Positions 25,176-34,446 of a stretch of DNA of 64,000 nucleotides are shown here, piece by piece. Position 1 is the first letter of the stretch; every line of letters begins with the position of its first letter. Both the position numbers and the translations under genes were made by a program. Below the pieces are notes generated by a model. That model searched no databases. It saw nothing but the letters and a program-made list of their open reading frames with translations, and was not told where the DNA came from. Origin of the DNA: Firm-08 sp045546995 (GTDB taxonomy: Bacteria > Bacillota > Clostridia > Oscillospirales > QAKW01); contig JAZQDW010000008.1 in the NCBI GenBank assembly GCA_045546995.1, forward strand, positions 62,001 through 126,000, written 5' to 3'.

Positions 25176-25756
25176 GTATAGCTTCCTTGTTGATCCTTGC
25201 TGTTAATTGCGTGTTTATTGAAAATCTGGTGTTAGTACAATTTTTGGGGATTTGTCCGTTTCTCGGCGTTTCTCAGAAAAGAGATACGGCACTTGGAATG
25301 GGAATGGCGGTTACCTTTATAATGACGGTTTCATCCCTTGTGACCTGGGTGTTGAATCAGTTTGTGTTGATTCCGTTAAAAATGGAATATATGCAAACGA
25401 TCGCATTTATTTTGGTAATCGCTACCCTGGTACAGCTTGTGGAAATGATGCTCAAAAAAATGATTCCGTCCCTGTATCAGGCGCTGGGCATTTATCTGCC
25501 GTTGATTACCACCAATTGCGCTGTATTGGGTGTTGCGCTCAGCAATATTCAGGATGGCTTTAATTTAATAGAATCTTTGGTTTGTTCATTCTTTAGCGCC
25601 ATCGGATTTACGCTGGCTATCTGGATTTTTGCCTGTGTCAGAGAACGTGTGGCGTATTGTGACGTGCCGAAAGCCTTTCAGGGCTTTCCCATTGCCCTTA
25701 TTACGGCGGCTTTGTTATCTTTTGCATTTATGGGCTTTAGCGGTCTTAGCTTTTAA
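25172..25756 (+). CDS. rnfA: RnfA, membrane subunit
   Basis: A 194-residue six-helix subunit. VFIENLVLVQFLGICPFLGVS holds the Cys expected to ligand the shared iron centre, repeated by TTNCAVLGVALSN in the second half. It overlaps rnfE by four bases. Confidence 0.97.
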   Translation: MSIASLLILAVNCVFIENLVLVQFLGICPFLGVSQKRDTALGMGMAVTFIMTVSSLVTWVLNQFVLIPLKMEYMQTIAFILVIATLVQLVEMMLKKMIPSLYQALGIYLPLITTNCAVLGVALSNIQDGFNLIESLVCSFFSAIGFTLAIWIFACVRERVAYCDVPKAFQGFPIALITAALLSFAFMGFSGLSF

Positions 25757-25771
25757 AAAGGAGGAATGCTT

Positions 25772-26557
25772 GTGAATATATTGATTACCGGTGTCGTGCT
25801 CGGCGTTATGGGCCTGATATTTGGATTGTTGCTGGCATTTTTCTCGAAAGTTTTTTATGTAAAAGAAGATCGTCGCAAGGAGTTAATTGTTGAGGCACTG
25901 CCCGGCGCCAATTGTGGTGGCTGTGGCTATGCCGGTTGTGGCGCGTATGCTGACGCAGTGTTGAAAGGGGAGGCATCTCCGTTCGCTTGCAATGCGGGCG
26001 GACAAGCCGTTGCTGATCAGATTGCAAGCGTTTTGGGTGTTTCGTCGGAAGATGTGGTGAAATATTATGCCAAAATTCGCTGTAGCGGAAATTTTGATCG
26101 CGCTAAGGTCAAGTATGAGTATCAGGGAATTGCTGACTGCAGAGCCTCTGACCGTCTGCTGGGCGGCCAAATGATGTGCAGATTCGGTTGCGTTGGTCTT
26201 GGTACTTGCGCAACGGTCTGCAAACAAAATGCAATTCATCTGGAAAACGGCGTTGCTGTTGTCAACCGCGAGCAATGTAGCGGCTGCGGTGAATGTGCAG
26301 CGATTTGTCCTAAACATATTATTGATATGATCCCGCAGACTGCCTATTATTTTGTTTCTTGTTCCTCTAAAGACAAGGGCGCGCAAACGAAGAAGGCTTG
26401 TTCTGTGGGGTGCCTGGGTTGTAAGATTTGTGAGAAGGTTTGTCCCGAAGATGCCATTCACGTCGTTGATAACGTGGCGTCAATTGATTACAGTAAATGC
26501 ACGTCTTGTGGCCTGTGTGCTCAAAAATGTCCCGTTAAGATTATTGAGAGAGTGTAG
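25772..26557 (+). CDS. rnfB: RnfB, ferredoxin-oxidising subunit
   Basis: A 261-residue protein: an N-terminal membrane helix, then a cluster domain with GANCGGCGYAGCGAYADAV, then a ferredoxin-like region with four further CxxCxxCxxxC-type motifs (GLGTCATVC, CSGCGECAAICP, CLGCKICEKVCP, CTSCGLCAQKCP). It takes electrons from reduced ferredoxin into the Rnf complex. The start is GTG 25772, seven bases after AAAGGAGG; the ATG at 25766 is too close to that site. It is the last rnf gene. Confidence 0.95.
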   Translation: MNILITGVVLGVMGLIFGLLLAFFSKVFYVKEDRRKELIVEALPGANCGGCGYAGCGAYADAVLKGEASPFACNAGGQAVADQIASVLGVSSEDVVKYYAKIRCSGNFDRAKVKYEYQGIADCRASDRLLGGQMMCRFGCVGLGTCATVCKQNAIHLENGVAVVNREQCSGCGECAAICPKHIIDMIPQTAYYFVSCSSKDKGAQTKKACSVGCLGCKICEKVCPEDAIHVVDNVASIDYSKCTSCGLCAQKCPVKIIERV

Positions 26558-26559
26558 CT

Positions 26560-27051
26560 ATGAGTGAACGGCTGTTTCAATTATCGCTTTCCTGCCTTGA
26601 AAAATTGGCCTCCGCCGGGTTGAAGGTATCGTTTGCAGAAAGCTGTACCGGTGGTTTGATAGCCAAATCCATTACTGACCACAGCGGCGCATCAGATGTG
26701 TTCGAGTGTGGTGTTGTCAGCTATAGCGGAAGGATCAAAGCAGGATTACTTGGTGTTTCGGAGGATACGCTTGCACGGTTCGGAGAGGTCAGCGAGCAGA
26801 CGGCAAGAGAAATGGCGCGCGGAATCCGCAAGCTTTCCGGCGCAGATATCGGTGTTGGCGTTACAGGCATTGCCGGTCCCGGCGGAGCCACGGCGGACAA
26901 AAAAGTGGGCTTGATTTTTGTTTCAATTGCTTCAGAGGAGTATACTGAAGTATACATGCTTGAATTGTATCAGGACATTTACGACCGTCAGAGGCGAAGG
27001 GAATATACAGCGTGCTTCGTTTTTGAAAAAATCATTGATTTGATTTCATAA
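26560..27051 (+). CDS. pncC: CinA C-terminal domain protein, NMN amidohydrolase PncC
   Basis: A 163-residue stand-alone CinA C-terminal domain: SFAESCTGGLIAKSITDHSGAS, GVVSYSGRIK, and GVTGIAGPGGATADKKVG. PncC deamidates nicotinamide mononucleotide to nicotinate mononucleotide in NAD recycling. It starts two bases after rnfB, so it is in the Rnf transcript, an apt place for an NAD-recycling enzyme (the link is inference). Confidence 0.92.
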   Translation: MSERLFQLSLSCLEKLASAGLKVSFAESCTGGLIAKSITDHSGASDVFECGVVSYSGRIKAGLLGVSEDTLARFGEVSEQTAREMARGIRKLSGADIGVGVTGIAGPGGATADKKVGLIFVSIASEEYTEVYMLELYQDIYDRQRRREYTACFVFEKIIDLIS

Positions 27052-27061
27052 CTTAATAAAA

Positions 27062-27097
27062 TAAAGGCCATCGGATTTTTTATCCGATGGCCTTTTA
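27062..27097. terminator. Terminator between pncC and secF
   Basis: AAAGGCCATCGGAT and ATCCGATGGCCTTT form a 14-bp stem with a T-rich loop. It serves the convergent pncC and secDF transcripts. Confidence 0.9.
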
Positions 27098-27110
27098 TCA
27101 TTGTGGGTGA

Positions 27111-28022
27111 TTATTTATTTTTAGCATTTTGCCAGGCAACCCACATGGGGCTGGCAAGAAACACGCTGGAGTAACAACCGGAAAGAATACCGATCATCAG
27201 CGGCAGTGAGAAGTTTACAACGGACGGAATGTCGTTGATCAAAGCAAAAATGAACACCAACAACATTGCGATGAAGGTGAGGCTAGTCGTCAAAATGCAA
27301 CGACGTAGGCTTTGATTGATGGAGAGATTAACGGTATCCACCAGCGGAACTTTATCACCGGCAATTTTCTTGTTTTCACGGATTCTGTCAAAGATAACCA
27401 GTGTATCGTTAACGGAGTAACCAAGAATGGTCAAGATAACAGCAATAAAGCCATCGTTTAACGGAATGCCCATAATAACGAAAACAAAGAAAACGATCAA
27501 AACGTCATGGAACAATGCGATCAAAGCGCACACGGCGGCGGAAAAGCCGGAGATGAGTTTGAAGCGAATGGTGATAAAGATTATGATCAAAACAATGGCC
27601 AATGCTACGGCGAGAATACCGTTTCTGAGGAAACGAGCGCCGATATAGGGCTCAACGTTGGTGGTAGAGGCCTGCTGCGGTTCGTTTTCCTTATAATTAG
27701 TGGTCATTGCATCGTCAATGGCTGCGATTTCCTCAGTAGAAAGGCTTTCTTTACCGGACAAGCTGATCACCAGAGAATTGACGCCGTCAACCGAACTGGT
27801 TGAGGTCTGGGTGGTGACAACACGATCTTTTACAACAGCCTGAACAGCCTTTTGAGCTGCATCAATATTCATCTCACCGGTGTAAGAGTAGGTGATCTTG
27901 GTACCGCCGGTAAACTGAATATCCAGTTGTACGCCGTTGATAAAGATGAATGCAATACCAATGATCATCAAAGCGATAGAAAAGGTGAAAAACCACTTTT
28001 TGTTCTTATAGAAATTAATCAT
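27111..28022 (-). CDS. secF: Protein translocase subunit SecF
   Basis: A 303-residue six-helix membrane protein of the RND superfamily. It shows QFTGGTKITYSY after helix 1, and GYSVNDTLVIFDRIREN, the SecF helix-4 signature. With SecD it uses the proton gradient to aid protein export. It overlaps secD by eight bases and has CAAGGAGGTG upstream. Confidence 0.97.
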   Translation of the reverse strand: MINFYKNKKWFFTFSIALMIIGIAFIFINGVQLDIQFTGGTKITYSYTGEMNIDAAQKAVQAVVKDRVVTTQTSTSSVDGVNSLVISLSGKESLSTEEIAAIDDAMTTNYKENEPQQASTTNVEPYIGARFLRNGILAVALAIVLIIIFITIRFKLISGFSAAVCALIALFHDVLIVFFVFVIMGIPLNDGFIAVILTILGYSVNDTLVIFDRIRENKKIAGDKVPLVDTVNLSINQSLRRCILTTSLTFIAMLLVFIFALINDIPSVVNFSLPLMIGILSGCYSSVFLASPMWVAWQNAKNK

Positions 28023-29370
28023 TGTTTTGCACCTCCTTGTGACCGTAGAGAACGGGATTTTTAAGGAATTTGTAACAGCTCAGCGAGCGGATGGCCCATT
28101 TGGATACCAAAACGCTGACGAAGAAATTGAGAATAATACCGATCAACAGTGTGTAACCGAAGGACAGCACGGAGCCGGTGCCCAGAATGATCAGCAACAG
28201 CGCCACGATGGCAGTGGTGATATTACAGTCCACGATTGCAGTCAAAGCACGGCTGTAGCCGGTGTCAATGGCGCCGATGACGGATTTGCCGTTTTTGATT
28301 TCTTCACGGATTCTTTCGGCAATAATTACGTTGGAGTCAACGCTCATGCCGATGGACAGAATTACACCTGCAATACCGGGCAGGGTGATGGTCAGGCCGA
28401 AGTTGGCGAAGATCAACAACTGGATGCACAGCTGCAGAATCAGGTTGATACACGCAACAAAACCGGGCAGACGGAATACGATCAACATCATCAAGCAAAT
28501 GATGATAGCGGCGGCAAGACCGGCGTAGAGCATAACGGTCAATGCTTTGCTACCCATTGTGGCGCTGATGGCGCTGTAGTTAGAGGATGTCATAGCATAG
28601 GGAAGTGCACCGGCGTTGATTTTGTTGGCAAGGTCGGTGGCATCTTCACTGGTAAACGAGCCTTCGATGACGGCTTCGCCATTATCAATGGTAGAATTGA
28701 CGGTGGGCCAGCTGATGGCAACGTCATCAAGATAGATACCGATATAATCATTCAAATAGGTGGTGGTGGCTTCTTTGAATTTTGTGGTACCTTCATCGGT
28801 AAACTGCAGGGCTACGAGATATTGTCCCTCCTGATATACGGCATCACTGGATTTGATGTCTTTACCGGAAAGCAATACCTTGTCGGGAGCGGGAGCGTTG
28901 CCGCTGGTCAGAATGCTGTTGCCTTCTGCATCAACGGGATTGCCTTCTGCATCCTTCTTCAGGGAACAGAAGGTAAGGTTTGCGGTTGCGCCCAATTCGT
29001 CGATGGCGGCCTGCGGATCAAAGTCCTTTTCGTCAGCCTTCCAGGGGAATTCAACGATGACCGCTTTATTTTCGGCGTCGGTAGTAATGGTATAGTCCAA
29101 AATACCTTCGCTGTCCAAACGGGTCTCAAAAATGGCTCTTGCAGATTCCAACTGTTCGTCGGTGGGGGTGACCCCTTCTTCTGCGGGTACAAAGGTTGCG
29201 TTTACACCGCCGCGGATATCGATACCCGTGCGGATATCTTTTGCGGACTTGACGTATTCATTACCACTGAATTTGAGGCCGAACATCGTCATGGCTGCAA
29301 CGCAGAGAGTGATAGCAAGAATGATGAAAAATGCCAGATATCTTGCCAAAGATACTTTACGTCTTCTCAT
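28015..29370 (-). CDS. secD: Protein translocase subunit SecD
   Basis: A 451-residue partner of SecF. The first helix is followed by GIDIRGGVNATF, a periplasmic head of about 220 residues, and GMSVDSNVIIAERIREE in helix 4. AAGGAGGAC and a consensus-like promoter lie upstream. Confidence 0.97.
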   Translation of the reverse strand: MRRRKVSLARYLAFFIILAITLCVAAMTMFGLKFSGNEYVKSAKDIRTGIDIRGGVNATFVPAEEGVTPTDEQLESARAIFETRLDSEGILDYTITTDAENKAVIVEFPWKADEKDFDPQAAIDELGATANLTFCSLKKDAEGNPVDAEGNSILTSGNAPAPDKVLLSGKDIKSSDAVYQEGQYLVALQFTDEGTTKFKEATTTYLNDYIGIYLDDVAISWPTVNSTIDNGEAVIEGSFTSEDATDLANKINAGALPYAMTSSNYSAISATMGSKALTVMLYAGLAAAIIICLMMLIVFRLPGFVACINLILQLCIQLLIFANFGLTITLPGIAGVILSIGMSVDSNVIIAERIREEIKNGKSVIGAIDTGYSRALTAIVDCNITTAIVALLLIILGTGSVLSFGYTLLIGIILNFFVSVLVSKWAIRSLSCYKFLKNPVLYGHKEVQNND

Positions 29371-29402
29371 AGTGTCCTCCTTGATTTTTTATAACTCCTA
29401 AT

Positions 29403-29432
29403 ATTATATATTTTATTTATATTTCTGTCAAT
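29403..29432 (-). promoter_or_regulatory. Promoter of secDF
   Basis: Minus-strand TTGACA (TGTCAA at 29427-29432), 18 bases, TATAAT (ATTATA at 29403-29408). Confidence 0.75.
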
Positions 29433-29498
29433 CTTTTGAGTTAAAAAAATGATAATTTTGTCATTGTTTACATAGGGTATATGGTGAGGTGTCGCTTC

Positions 29499-30302
29499 TT
29501 GAAAATTAAAAATATTTTATTTGGATTTGTTATCGGCGCAATTATGATGGTGCCGGGTGTGAGCGGTGGCAGCGCGGCGGTTTTGCTTGGAATTTATGAC
29601 GACATTGTATCGGCGTTTGCAACGCTTTTTAAAAAATTTAAAGAAAGTTTTAAACTGTTGTTTTCTGTCGCACTTGGCGGTATCGTCGGCTTTGTTCTGG
29701 TTTCGAGGCTGGCAAAAATGTTTTTGAATCTCTATTACGCACAAGCTATGTATTTATTTATCGGCATCGTTTTGTGCGGTCTGGTTTATCAAATAAAAAT
29801 TGCTGTTTCTCGGCACGGAAGAATCAGTATAGTTGCTATGGCAATTGGTGCCGTAGCAGTAACACTGATCAAGTATTTGCCTGTTAATTCACTGTCTTTC
29901 ATGACGGAGAACATCATTTTAAAATTGATTTCCTTCTTGTTTGTCGGCGTGCTGTTGGCAGTCGCTTTGGTTTTGCCGGGGATCAGTTTTTCACTTATGT
30001 TGGTGATCCTCGGCGAATACGATCGTTTTGTGTCTGCGGTTAACGAAATGGATCTTGTTTTTCTTTTGCCACTTGCAACAAGTGTTTTGTTCGGTGTGGT
30101 AGTGTCAACCGGTGCATTACATCGATGTATGAAAAAATATCCGCTTTATTGTCAAAGTACGATATTGGGCTTTGTTCTTGCATCTGTGTTGCAGATGTAT
30201 CCCGGTATATATTTCGGTGGCACCGGACTGGTTTGTCTTGTTTTGCTTTTGCTTGGATTTTTTGCTCCGATGATTGTTTTAAAGAAAATGGGTAAAATAT
30301 AA
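29499..30302 (+). CDS. DUF368 polyprenyl-phosphate transporter-like membrane protein
   Basis: A 267-residue protein with about eight helices. It shows the DUF368 repeat motifs MMVPGVSGGSAAVLLGIYDDIV near the N-terminus and VLPGISFSLMLVILGEYD in the second half. Members of this family (PopT type) are reported to recycle undecaprenyl phosphate. I prefer the TTG at 29499, seven bases after GTGAGGTG, which gives the usual N-terminus; the ATG at 29481 overlaps that ribosome site. Confidence 0.88.
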   Translation: MKIKNILFGFVIGAIMMVPGVSGGSAAVLLGIYDDIVSAFATLFKKFKESFKLLFSVALGGIVGFVLVSRLAKMFLNLYYAQAMYLFIGIVLCGLVYQIKIAVSRHGRISIVAMAIGAVAVTLIKYLPVNSLSFMTENIILKLISFLFVGVLLAVALVLPGISFSLMLVILGEYDRFVSAVNEMDLVFLLPLATSVLFGVVVSTGALHRCMKKYPLYCQSTILGFVLASVLQMYPGIYFGGTGLVCLVLLLLGFFAPMIVLKKMGKI

Positions 30303-30326
30303 ATAGGCACCGTTTGGTGCCTATTT
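30301..30326. terminator. Terminator between the DUF368 gene and nth
   Basis: AAATAGGCACC pairs perfectly with GGTGCCTATTT around GTTT. It is shared by two convergent genes. Confidence 0.82.
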
Positions 30327-30328
30327 GA

Positions 30329-30961
30329 CTATATTTTTTTGTAAATGGTGCAAACGTCGGTTAGGGGACAGCGGTCACATTTTGGATTACGGGCAGAACA
30401 TATATCACGACCGAAAAAAACGAAATTGTGGCATAGCTTGGTCTGATGCTGCGGCGGAATACAAGCCTTAAGTTGTTTTTCAACGACTTCAGGTCGGTCA
30501 CTTTTTGCCAGCCCTAAACGATTGCTGATACGTATGCAATGAGTGTCAGCGATGATAGCCGGCTGACCGTAGATGTCTCCTAAAATGAGATTGGCGGTTT
30601 TTCTTCCGATACCGGAAAGCGCAGTCAGCTCCTCCATTGTATTCGGCACCTTGCCGTCGTGCTTTTCCAGCATTGTTTGGCACATTTCGATGATACTTTT
30701 TGCTTTGCCGCGATAAAAGCCGCAAGAGTGAATCAGTTTACAAACGTCATCAAAATCGGCATTTGCAAAGCTTTCCATGGTGGGATAGCGCTCAAATAAT
30801 TTGGGTGTAACCAAATTGACTCTGGCGTCAGTGCATTGGGCCGATAGACGTGTTGCGATCAGCAACTCGTATGGCTTTGTGTAGTTTAGACAACACTCGG
30901 CATCGGGATATAATTTATTAAGTTCGTTGATTATAAAATCGATTTTTTCTTTTTTCTTCAT
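30329..30961 (-). CDS. nth: Endonuclease III
   Basis: A 210-residue base-excision DNA glycosylase/AP lyase for oxidised pyrimidines. The helix-hairpin-helix LSGIGRKTANLI carries the catalytic Lys, the catalytic Asp is in IIADTH, and the C-terminal 4Fe-4S loop has CX6CX2CX5C (CSARNPKCDRCPLTDVC). The ATG at 30961 overlaps the rarA stop by one base (TGATG); the GTG three bases earlier is an alternative. Translation is probably coupled, as no good ribosome site is seen. Confidence 0.96.
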   Translation of the reverse strand: MKKKEKIDFIINELNKLYPDAECCLNYTKPYELLIATRLSAQCTDARVNLVTPKLFERYPTMESFANADFDDVCKLIHSCGFYRGKAKSIIEMCQTMLEKHDGKVPNTMEELTALSGIGRKTANLILGDIYGQPAIIADTHCIRISNRLGLAKSDRPEVVEKQLKACIPPQHQTKLCHNFVFFGRDICSARNPKCDRCPLTDVCTIYKKI

Positions 30962-32220
30962 CACGTTTTTTTCTTGATTTTCTCCCAGTACTGTTTGCAG
31001 GCGTTCTCGGTTTTATTGTCGCCGAAGGTGTAGTATGTACGGCCAAGCAGCTCATCGGGCAAAAACTGTTGGTCCACGTAATGGTTGGGATAATTGTGGG
31101 AATATTTATATCCTTCGCCACGGTTTAGTTTTTGTGCGCCGCTGTAATGCGTATCCTGCAGGCGGGCGGGAATCGTGTAAGCCTTTCCGCTTCTGACATC
31201 GGCCAGGGCTTCGTCAATGGCGCAAATGGCCGAATTGGATTTTGGCGCCGTGGCCAGCATAATGACGGCCTCGGCAAGCGGAATACGTGCCTCGGGAAAT
31301 CCGAGCATCATTGCGGCATCGATACAGGATTTTGTGATGGTAATGGCGGTTGGGTATGCCAGCCCAATGTCCTCGCAAGCAATGACCAATAAGCGGCGAC
31401 AAATAGAGGGCAGATCGTTTGCTTCTATCAATCTCGCTAAATAATGGAGGGCTGCGTTTTCGTCGGATCCTCTGATGGATTTTTGAAAAGCAGATAGGAT
31501 GTCATAATGGCTGTCTCCGTCTCGGTCATAGCGCATGGCGCTTTTTTGCGTTGCCTGCGCCGCAAGCTCGGCGGTGATTTTATTATTTTCCGAGGTCAAC
31601 CCTTTACACAGCACTTCGAGACTGTTGGCGGCTTTACGAACGTCACCGCCGCAGGCGGTGCAGATGTGGGTGATTACATCATCTTCTATTTCAATCTTGA
31701 AACCGAGTTCGTTTTCGAGGTGGCTGATACCACGCGTTATAAACGGGCGGATGTCCTGCGGCGCCACCGGTTTGAACTCGAAAACGGTGCAACGGCTGAG
31801 AATGGCGTTGTAAATGTAAAAATAAGGGTTTTCGGTGGTGGACGCGATCAGCGTGATCGATCCGTTTTCGATGAATTCAAGCAACGTTTGCTGTTGCCGT
31901 TTGTTGAAATACTGGATCTCGTCCAAATAAAGAAGAATACCGTTGGGACTGGTAAAGGGGTTAATGTCCCGTATGACTTCTTTTATATCGGAAAGAGATG
32001 CTGTGGTAGCGTTCAGGTGGTACAGCTTTTGATTGCTGTTTTTGGATATAATTCTCGCTATAGTTGTTTTGCCACAGCCGGTGGGCCCGTAAAAGATAAG
32101 ATTCGGGATCTTTCCGGATTCAATGATATTGCGAAGCAAAGCGCCCTCCGCCAGCAAATGGGGCTGCCCAACTACGTCGTTTAAATTATCGGGTCTGAGT
32201 ATGTCGGAAAGAGGGCGCAT
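30961..32220 (-). CDS. rarA: Replication-associated recombination ATPase RarA (MgsA)
   Basis: A 419-residue AAA+ ATPase: an N-terminal RPDNLNDVVGQPHLL, Walker A GPTGCGKTTIA, Walker B LYLDEIQYF, sensor ASTTENP, and the C-terminal tetramerisation domain with KYSHNYPNHYVDQQFLPDEL. It acts at stalled replication forks. Transcribed with nth. Confidence 0.96.
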   Translation of the reverse strand: MRPLSDILRPDNLNDVVGQPHLLAEGALLRNIIESGKIPNLIFYGPTGCGKTTIARIISKNSNQKLYHLNATTASLSDIKEVIRDINPFTSPNGILLYLDEIQYFNKRQQQTLLEFIENGSITLIASTTENPYFYIYNAILSRCTVFEFKPVAPQDIRPFITRGISHLENELGFKIEIEDDVITHICTACGGDVRKAANSLEVLCKGLTSENNKITAELAAQATQKSAMRYDRDGDSHYDILSAFQKSIRGSDENAALHYLARLIEANDLPSICRRLLVIACEDIGLAYPTAITITKSCIDAAMMLGFPEARIPLAEAVIMLATAPKSNSAICAIDEALADVRSGKAYTIPARLQDTHYSGAQKLNRGEGYKYSHNYPNHYVDQQFLPDELLGRTYYTFGDNKTENACKQYWEKIKKKT

Positions 32221-32232
32221 TGTTTCACATCC

Positions 32233-33474
32233 TTAATCTTGATAAATCGGAAATTTTTTGCACATTTCTGCTACTGCTGCGGAAACATACTCTTTTTGTT
32301 CGGGATATTGGCGAATGGTAAGATCGATCAGTTCTGCAATTTTGATCATTTCGTCTTTGCCGAAGCCTCTGGTGGTTACGGCCGGAGTGCCGATGCGCAG
32401 ACCGCTGGTAACAAAGGGACTTTGCGGATCGTTGGGAATCGTATTTTTGTTGGCGGTAATATGCACCTCGTCCAGACGATGCTCCAGTTCTTTACCGGTG
32501 ATATCACAATTGCGAAGATCCAGCAGCATCAGATGGTTGTCCGTACCGCCGGAAACCAGATCAATGTTACGTGCAGTCAATTCTTTGGCCAAAACGGCTG
32601 CGTTTTCAACAATTCTTTTTTGATACTCTTTAAAGTCATCCTTCAGCGCCTCGCCGAAAGCCACGGCTTTTGCCGCGATAATGTGCATCAGCGGGCCGCC
32701 CTGCACACCGGGGAAGATCGCTTTGTCAATTTGCTTTGCCAAAGCTTCCTTGCATAAGATCAAGCCACCGCGGGGACCGCGTAAGGTTTTGTGCGTGGTG
32801 GTGGTGACGACGTCCGCATAGGGAACGGGGGAGGGGTGAAGTCCTGCAGCCACAAGGCCGGCGATATGAGCAATGTCAACCATTAAATAAGCGCCGACCT
32901 CTTTAGCAATGGCACCGAATTTTTCAAAATCAATGATTCTGGGATAGGCGCTTGCGCCTGCTACGATCATTTTGGGTTTGCATTCCAGAGCTATGCGGCG
33001 AACTTCGTCATAATCGATACAACCGGTTTCTTCATCAACACCGTAAGGCACAATGTTAAAATATTTGCCGGAAATATTGACGGGAGAACCGTGGGAGAGG
33101 TGCCCGCCTTCTGATAAATTCATTCCCATAACAGTATCGCCGGGTGTCAAAAGAGCGAAAAACACAGCCAGATTTGCGCTGGCGCCGCTATGAGGCTGAA
33201 CGTTAGCGTGATCTGCTCCAAAAATCTCACAAGCTCTTTTCCTTGCGATTTCTTCAGCTATATCAACACAACCGCAACCGCCATAATAACGCTTGCCGGG
33301 ATAACCTTCGGCGTATTTGTTTGTCAAAATGGATCCTGCCGCATACAAAACAGCGGGAGAAACAATGTTTTCAGAAGCAATCAACTCGATGTTATTTTGC
33401 TGACGAGTAAGCTCGCTGTTGCAAGCCTCAAAAACTTCAGGGTCATAAGCTTTCAATTCGTTTAAATACTTCAT
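32233..33474 (-). CDS. glyA: Serine hydroxymethyltransferase
   Basis: A 413-residue PLP enzyme that interconverts serine and glycine with folate C1 units. It shows IELIASENIVSPAVL, the PLP-Lys region VVTTTTHKTLRGPRGG and the typical C-terminal region. The start at 33474 follows GGAGGAATTTAAA. It has its own promoter divergent from the transketolase genes. Confidence 0.98.
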   Translation of the reverse strand: MKYLNELKAYDPEVFEACNSELTRQQNNIELIASENIVSPAVLYAAGSILTNKYAEGYPGKRYYGGCGCVDIAEEIARKRACEIFGADHANVQPHSGASANLAVFFALLTPGDTVMGMNLSEGGHLSHGSPVNISGKYFNIVPYGVDEETGCIDYDEVRRIALECKPKMIVAGASAYPRIIDFEKFGAIAKEVGAYLMVDIAHIAGLVAAGLHPSPVPYADVVTTTTHKTLRGPRGGLILCKEALAKQIDKAIFPGVQGGPLMHIIAAKAVAFGEALKDDFKEYQKRIVENAAVLAKELTARNIDLVSGGTDNHLMLLDLRNCDITGKELEHRLDEVHITANKNTIPNDPQSPFVTSGLRIGTPAVTTRGFGKDEMIKIAELIDLTIRQYPEQKEYVSAAVAEMCKKFPIYQD

Positions 33475-33503
33475 TTTAAATTCCTCCGTGCACAATTTTT
33501 TTT

Positions 33504-33532
33504 ATTATAACAGAACTAAATAAAAATATCAA
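33504..33532 (-). promoter_or_regulatory. Promoter of glyA
   Basis: Minus-strand TTGATA (TATCAA at 33527-33532), 17 bases, TATAAT (ATTATA at 33504-33509) with a TG extended -10. Confidence 0.82.
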
Positions 33533-33540
33533 TTAAATTT

Positions 33541-33570
33541 TATGCTCTTGACAAATATGCTCTTGCAAAT
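33541..33570 (+). repeat. Direct repeat upstream of the transketolase genes
   Basis: TATGCTCTTGACAAAT (33541-33556) is followed at once by TATGCTCTTGCAAAT (33556-33570), one base shorter. The first copy holds TTGACA. The TATAAT at 33576-33581 is 22 bases from it, too far for a normal promoter, so the -35 role is unclear and the repeats may bind a regulator. Confidence 0.55.
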
Positions 33571-33604
33571 TACAATATAATCAAACTATTTTTGGAGGAT
33601 ACAA

Positions 33605-34435
33605 ATGGATATTGAAGTCAAAAACAAGCTTAAACAGTATGCCAATACCATCCGTAAGGACGTTGTAACCGAGGTTTTCAACGCCCAATCCGGTCATCCG
33701 GGCGGTTCGCTTTCGATTGCGGATGTAGTTGCTTATCTCTTTTTTAAAGAAATGAATATTGATCCTGCTAATCCTGCCTGGGAGAACAGAGATCGATTTG
33801 TTCTGTCTAAAGGTCACACTTGTCCTGCGCTTTATTCCGCTTTGGCTCATAAGGGCTTTTTTGATCCTGCTGAACTGGTGTCATTCCGTAAACTCAATCA
33901 TTTTCTGCAGGGACATCCTGATATGAAAAAGATTCCCGGTGTTGATATGTCCAGCGGTTCTCTCGGTCAGGGTATTTCTGCCGCTGCGGGTATGGCGCTT
34001 GCCGGAAAGATCGATCAAAAGAATTATCGTGTGTTTACAATACTTGGCGACGGCGAAATCCAGGAAGGTCAGGTTTGGGAGGCAGCTATGTTCGCGGCTC
34101 ACTATGGCCTAAACAATTTGTGCGTTATTGTTGACTCTAACGGTTTGCAGATCGACGGATTTGTTGACGAGGTTATGTCTCCCAATCCCATTGATGCAAA
34201 ATTTGAGGCTTTTGGTTTCCGCGTTGTGGTTGCTGACGGCCATGATTTTGATGCGTTGGAGAACGCATTTTCCGTATTTGCCGAGACGACGGATCGTCCC
34301 ACTGCGATTATTTTAAAGACTACTAAGGGTAAAGGTGTTTCCTTTATGGAAAATCAGGCCGGTTGGCATGGTAAAGCACCCAACGAAGAACAATACAATC
34401 AAGCAATGGCAGATCTTGCTGCCTTGGATGCATAG
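33605..34435 (+). CDS. Transketolase, N-terminal subunit
   Basis: A 276-residue thiamine-diphosphate binding half of a split transketolase: GHPGGSLSIADVVAYLFF, VLSKGHTCPALY, and the cofactor motif GDGEIQEGQVWEAAMFA with the Asn of VIVDSNGLQIDG. Together with the next gene it exchanges two-carbon units in the pentose phosphate pathway. TTGGAGG lies upstream. The split form is normal in many Clostridia and archaea, not a broken gene. Confidence 0.95.
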   Translation: MDIEVKNKLKQYANTIRKDVVTEVFNAQSGHPGGSLSIADVVAYLFFKEMNIDPANPAWENRDRFVLSKGHTCPALYSALAHKGFFDPAELVSFRKLNHFLQGHPDMKKIPGVDMSSGSLGQGISAAAGMALAGKIDQKNYRVFTILGDGEIQEGQVWEAAMFAAHYGLNNLCVIVDSNGLQIDGFVDEVMSPNPIDAKFEAFGFRVVVADGHDFDALENAFSVFAETTDRPTAIILKTTKGKGVSFMENQAGWHGKAPNEEQYNQAMADLAALDA

Positions 34436-34446
34436 GAGGGGTTATC

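Noticed and set aside
28027..29394. A 455-codon open frame on the plus strand over secD
   Set aside because: It is a Gly/Gln/Asp-rich shadow of secD with no ribosome site; secD on the other strand has all family motifs.
33475..33604. Glycine or other riboswitch before glyA
   Set aside because: The glyA leader is too short (about 20-25 bases from the predicted start) to hold an aptamer.
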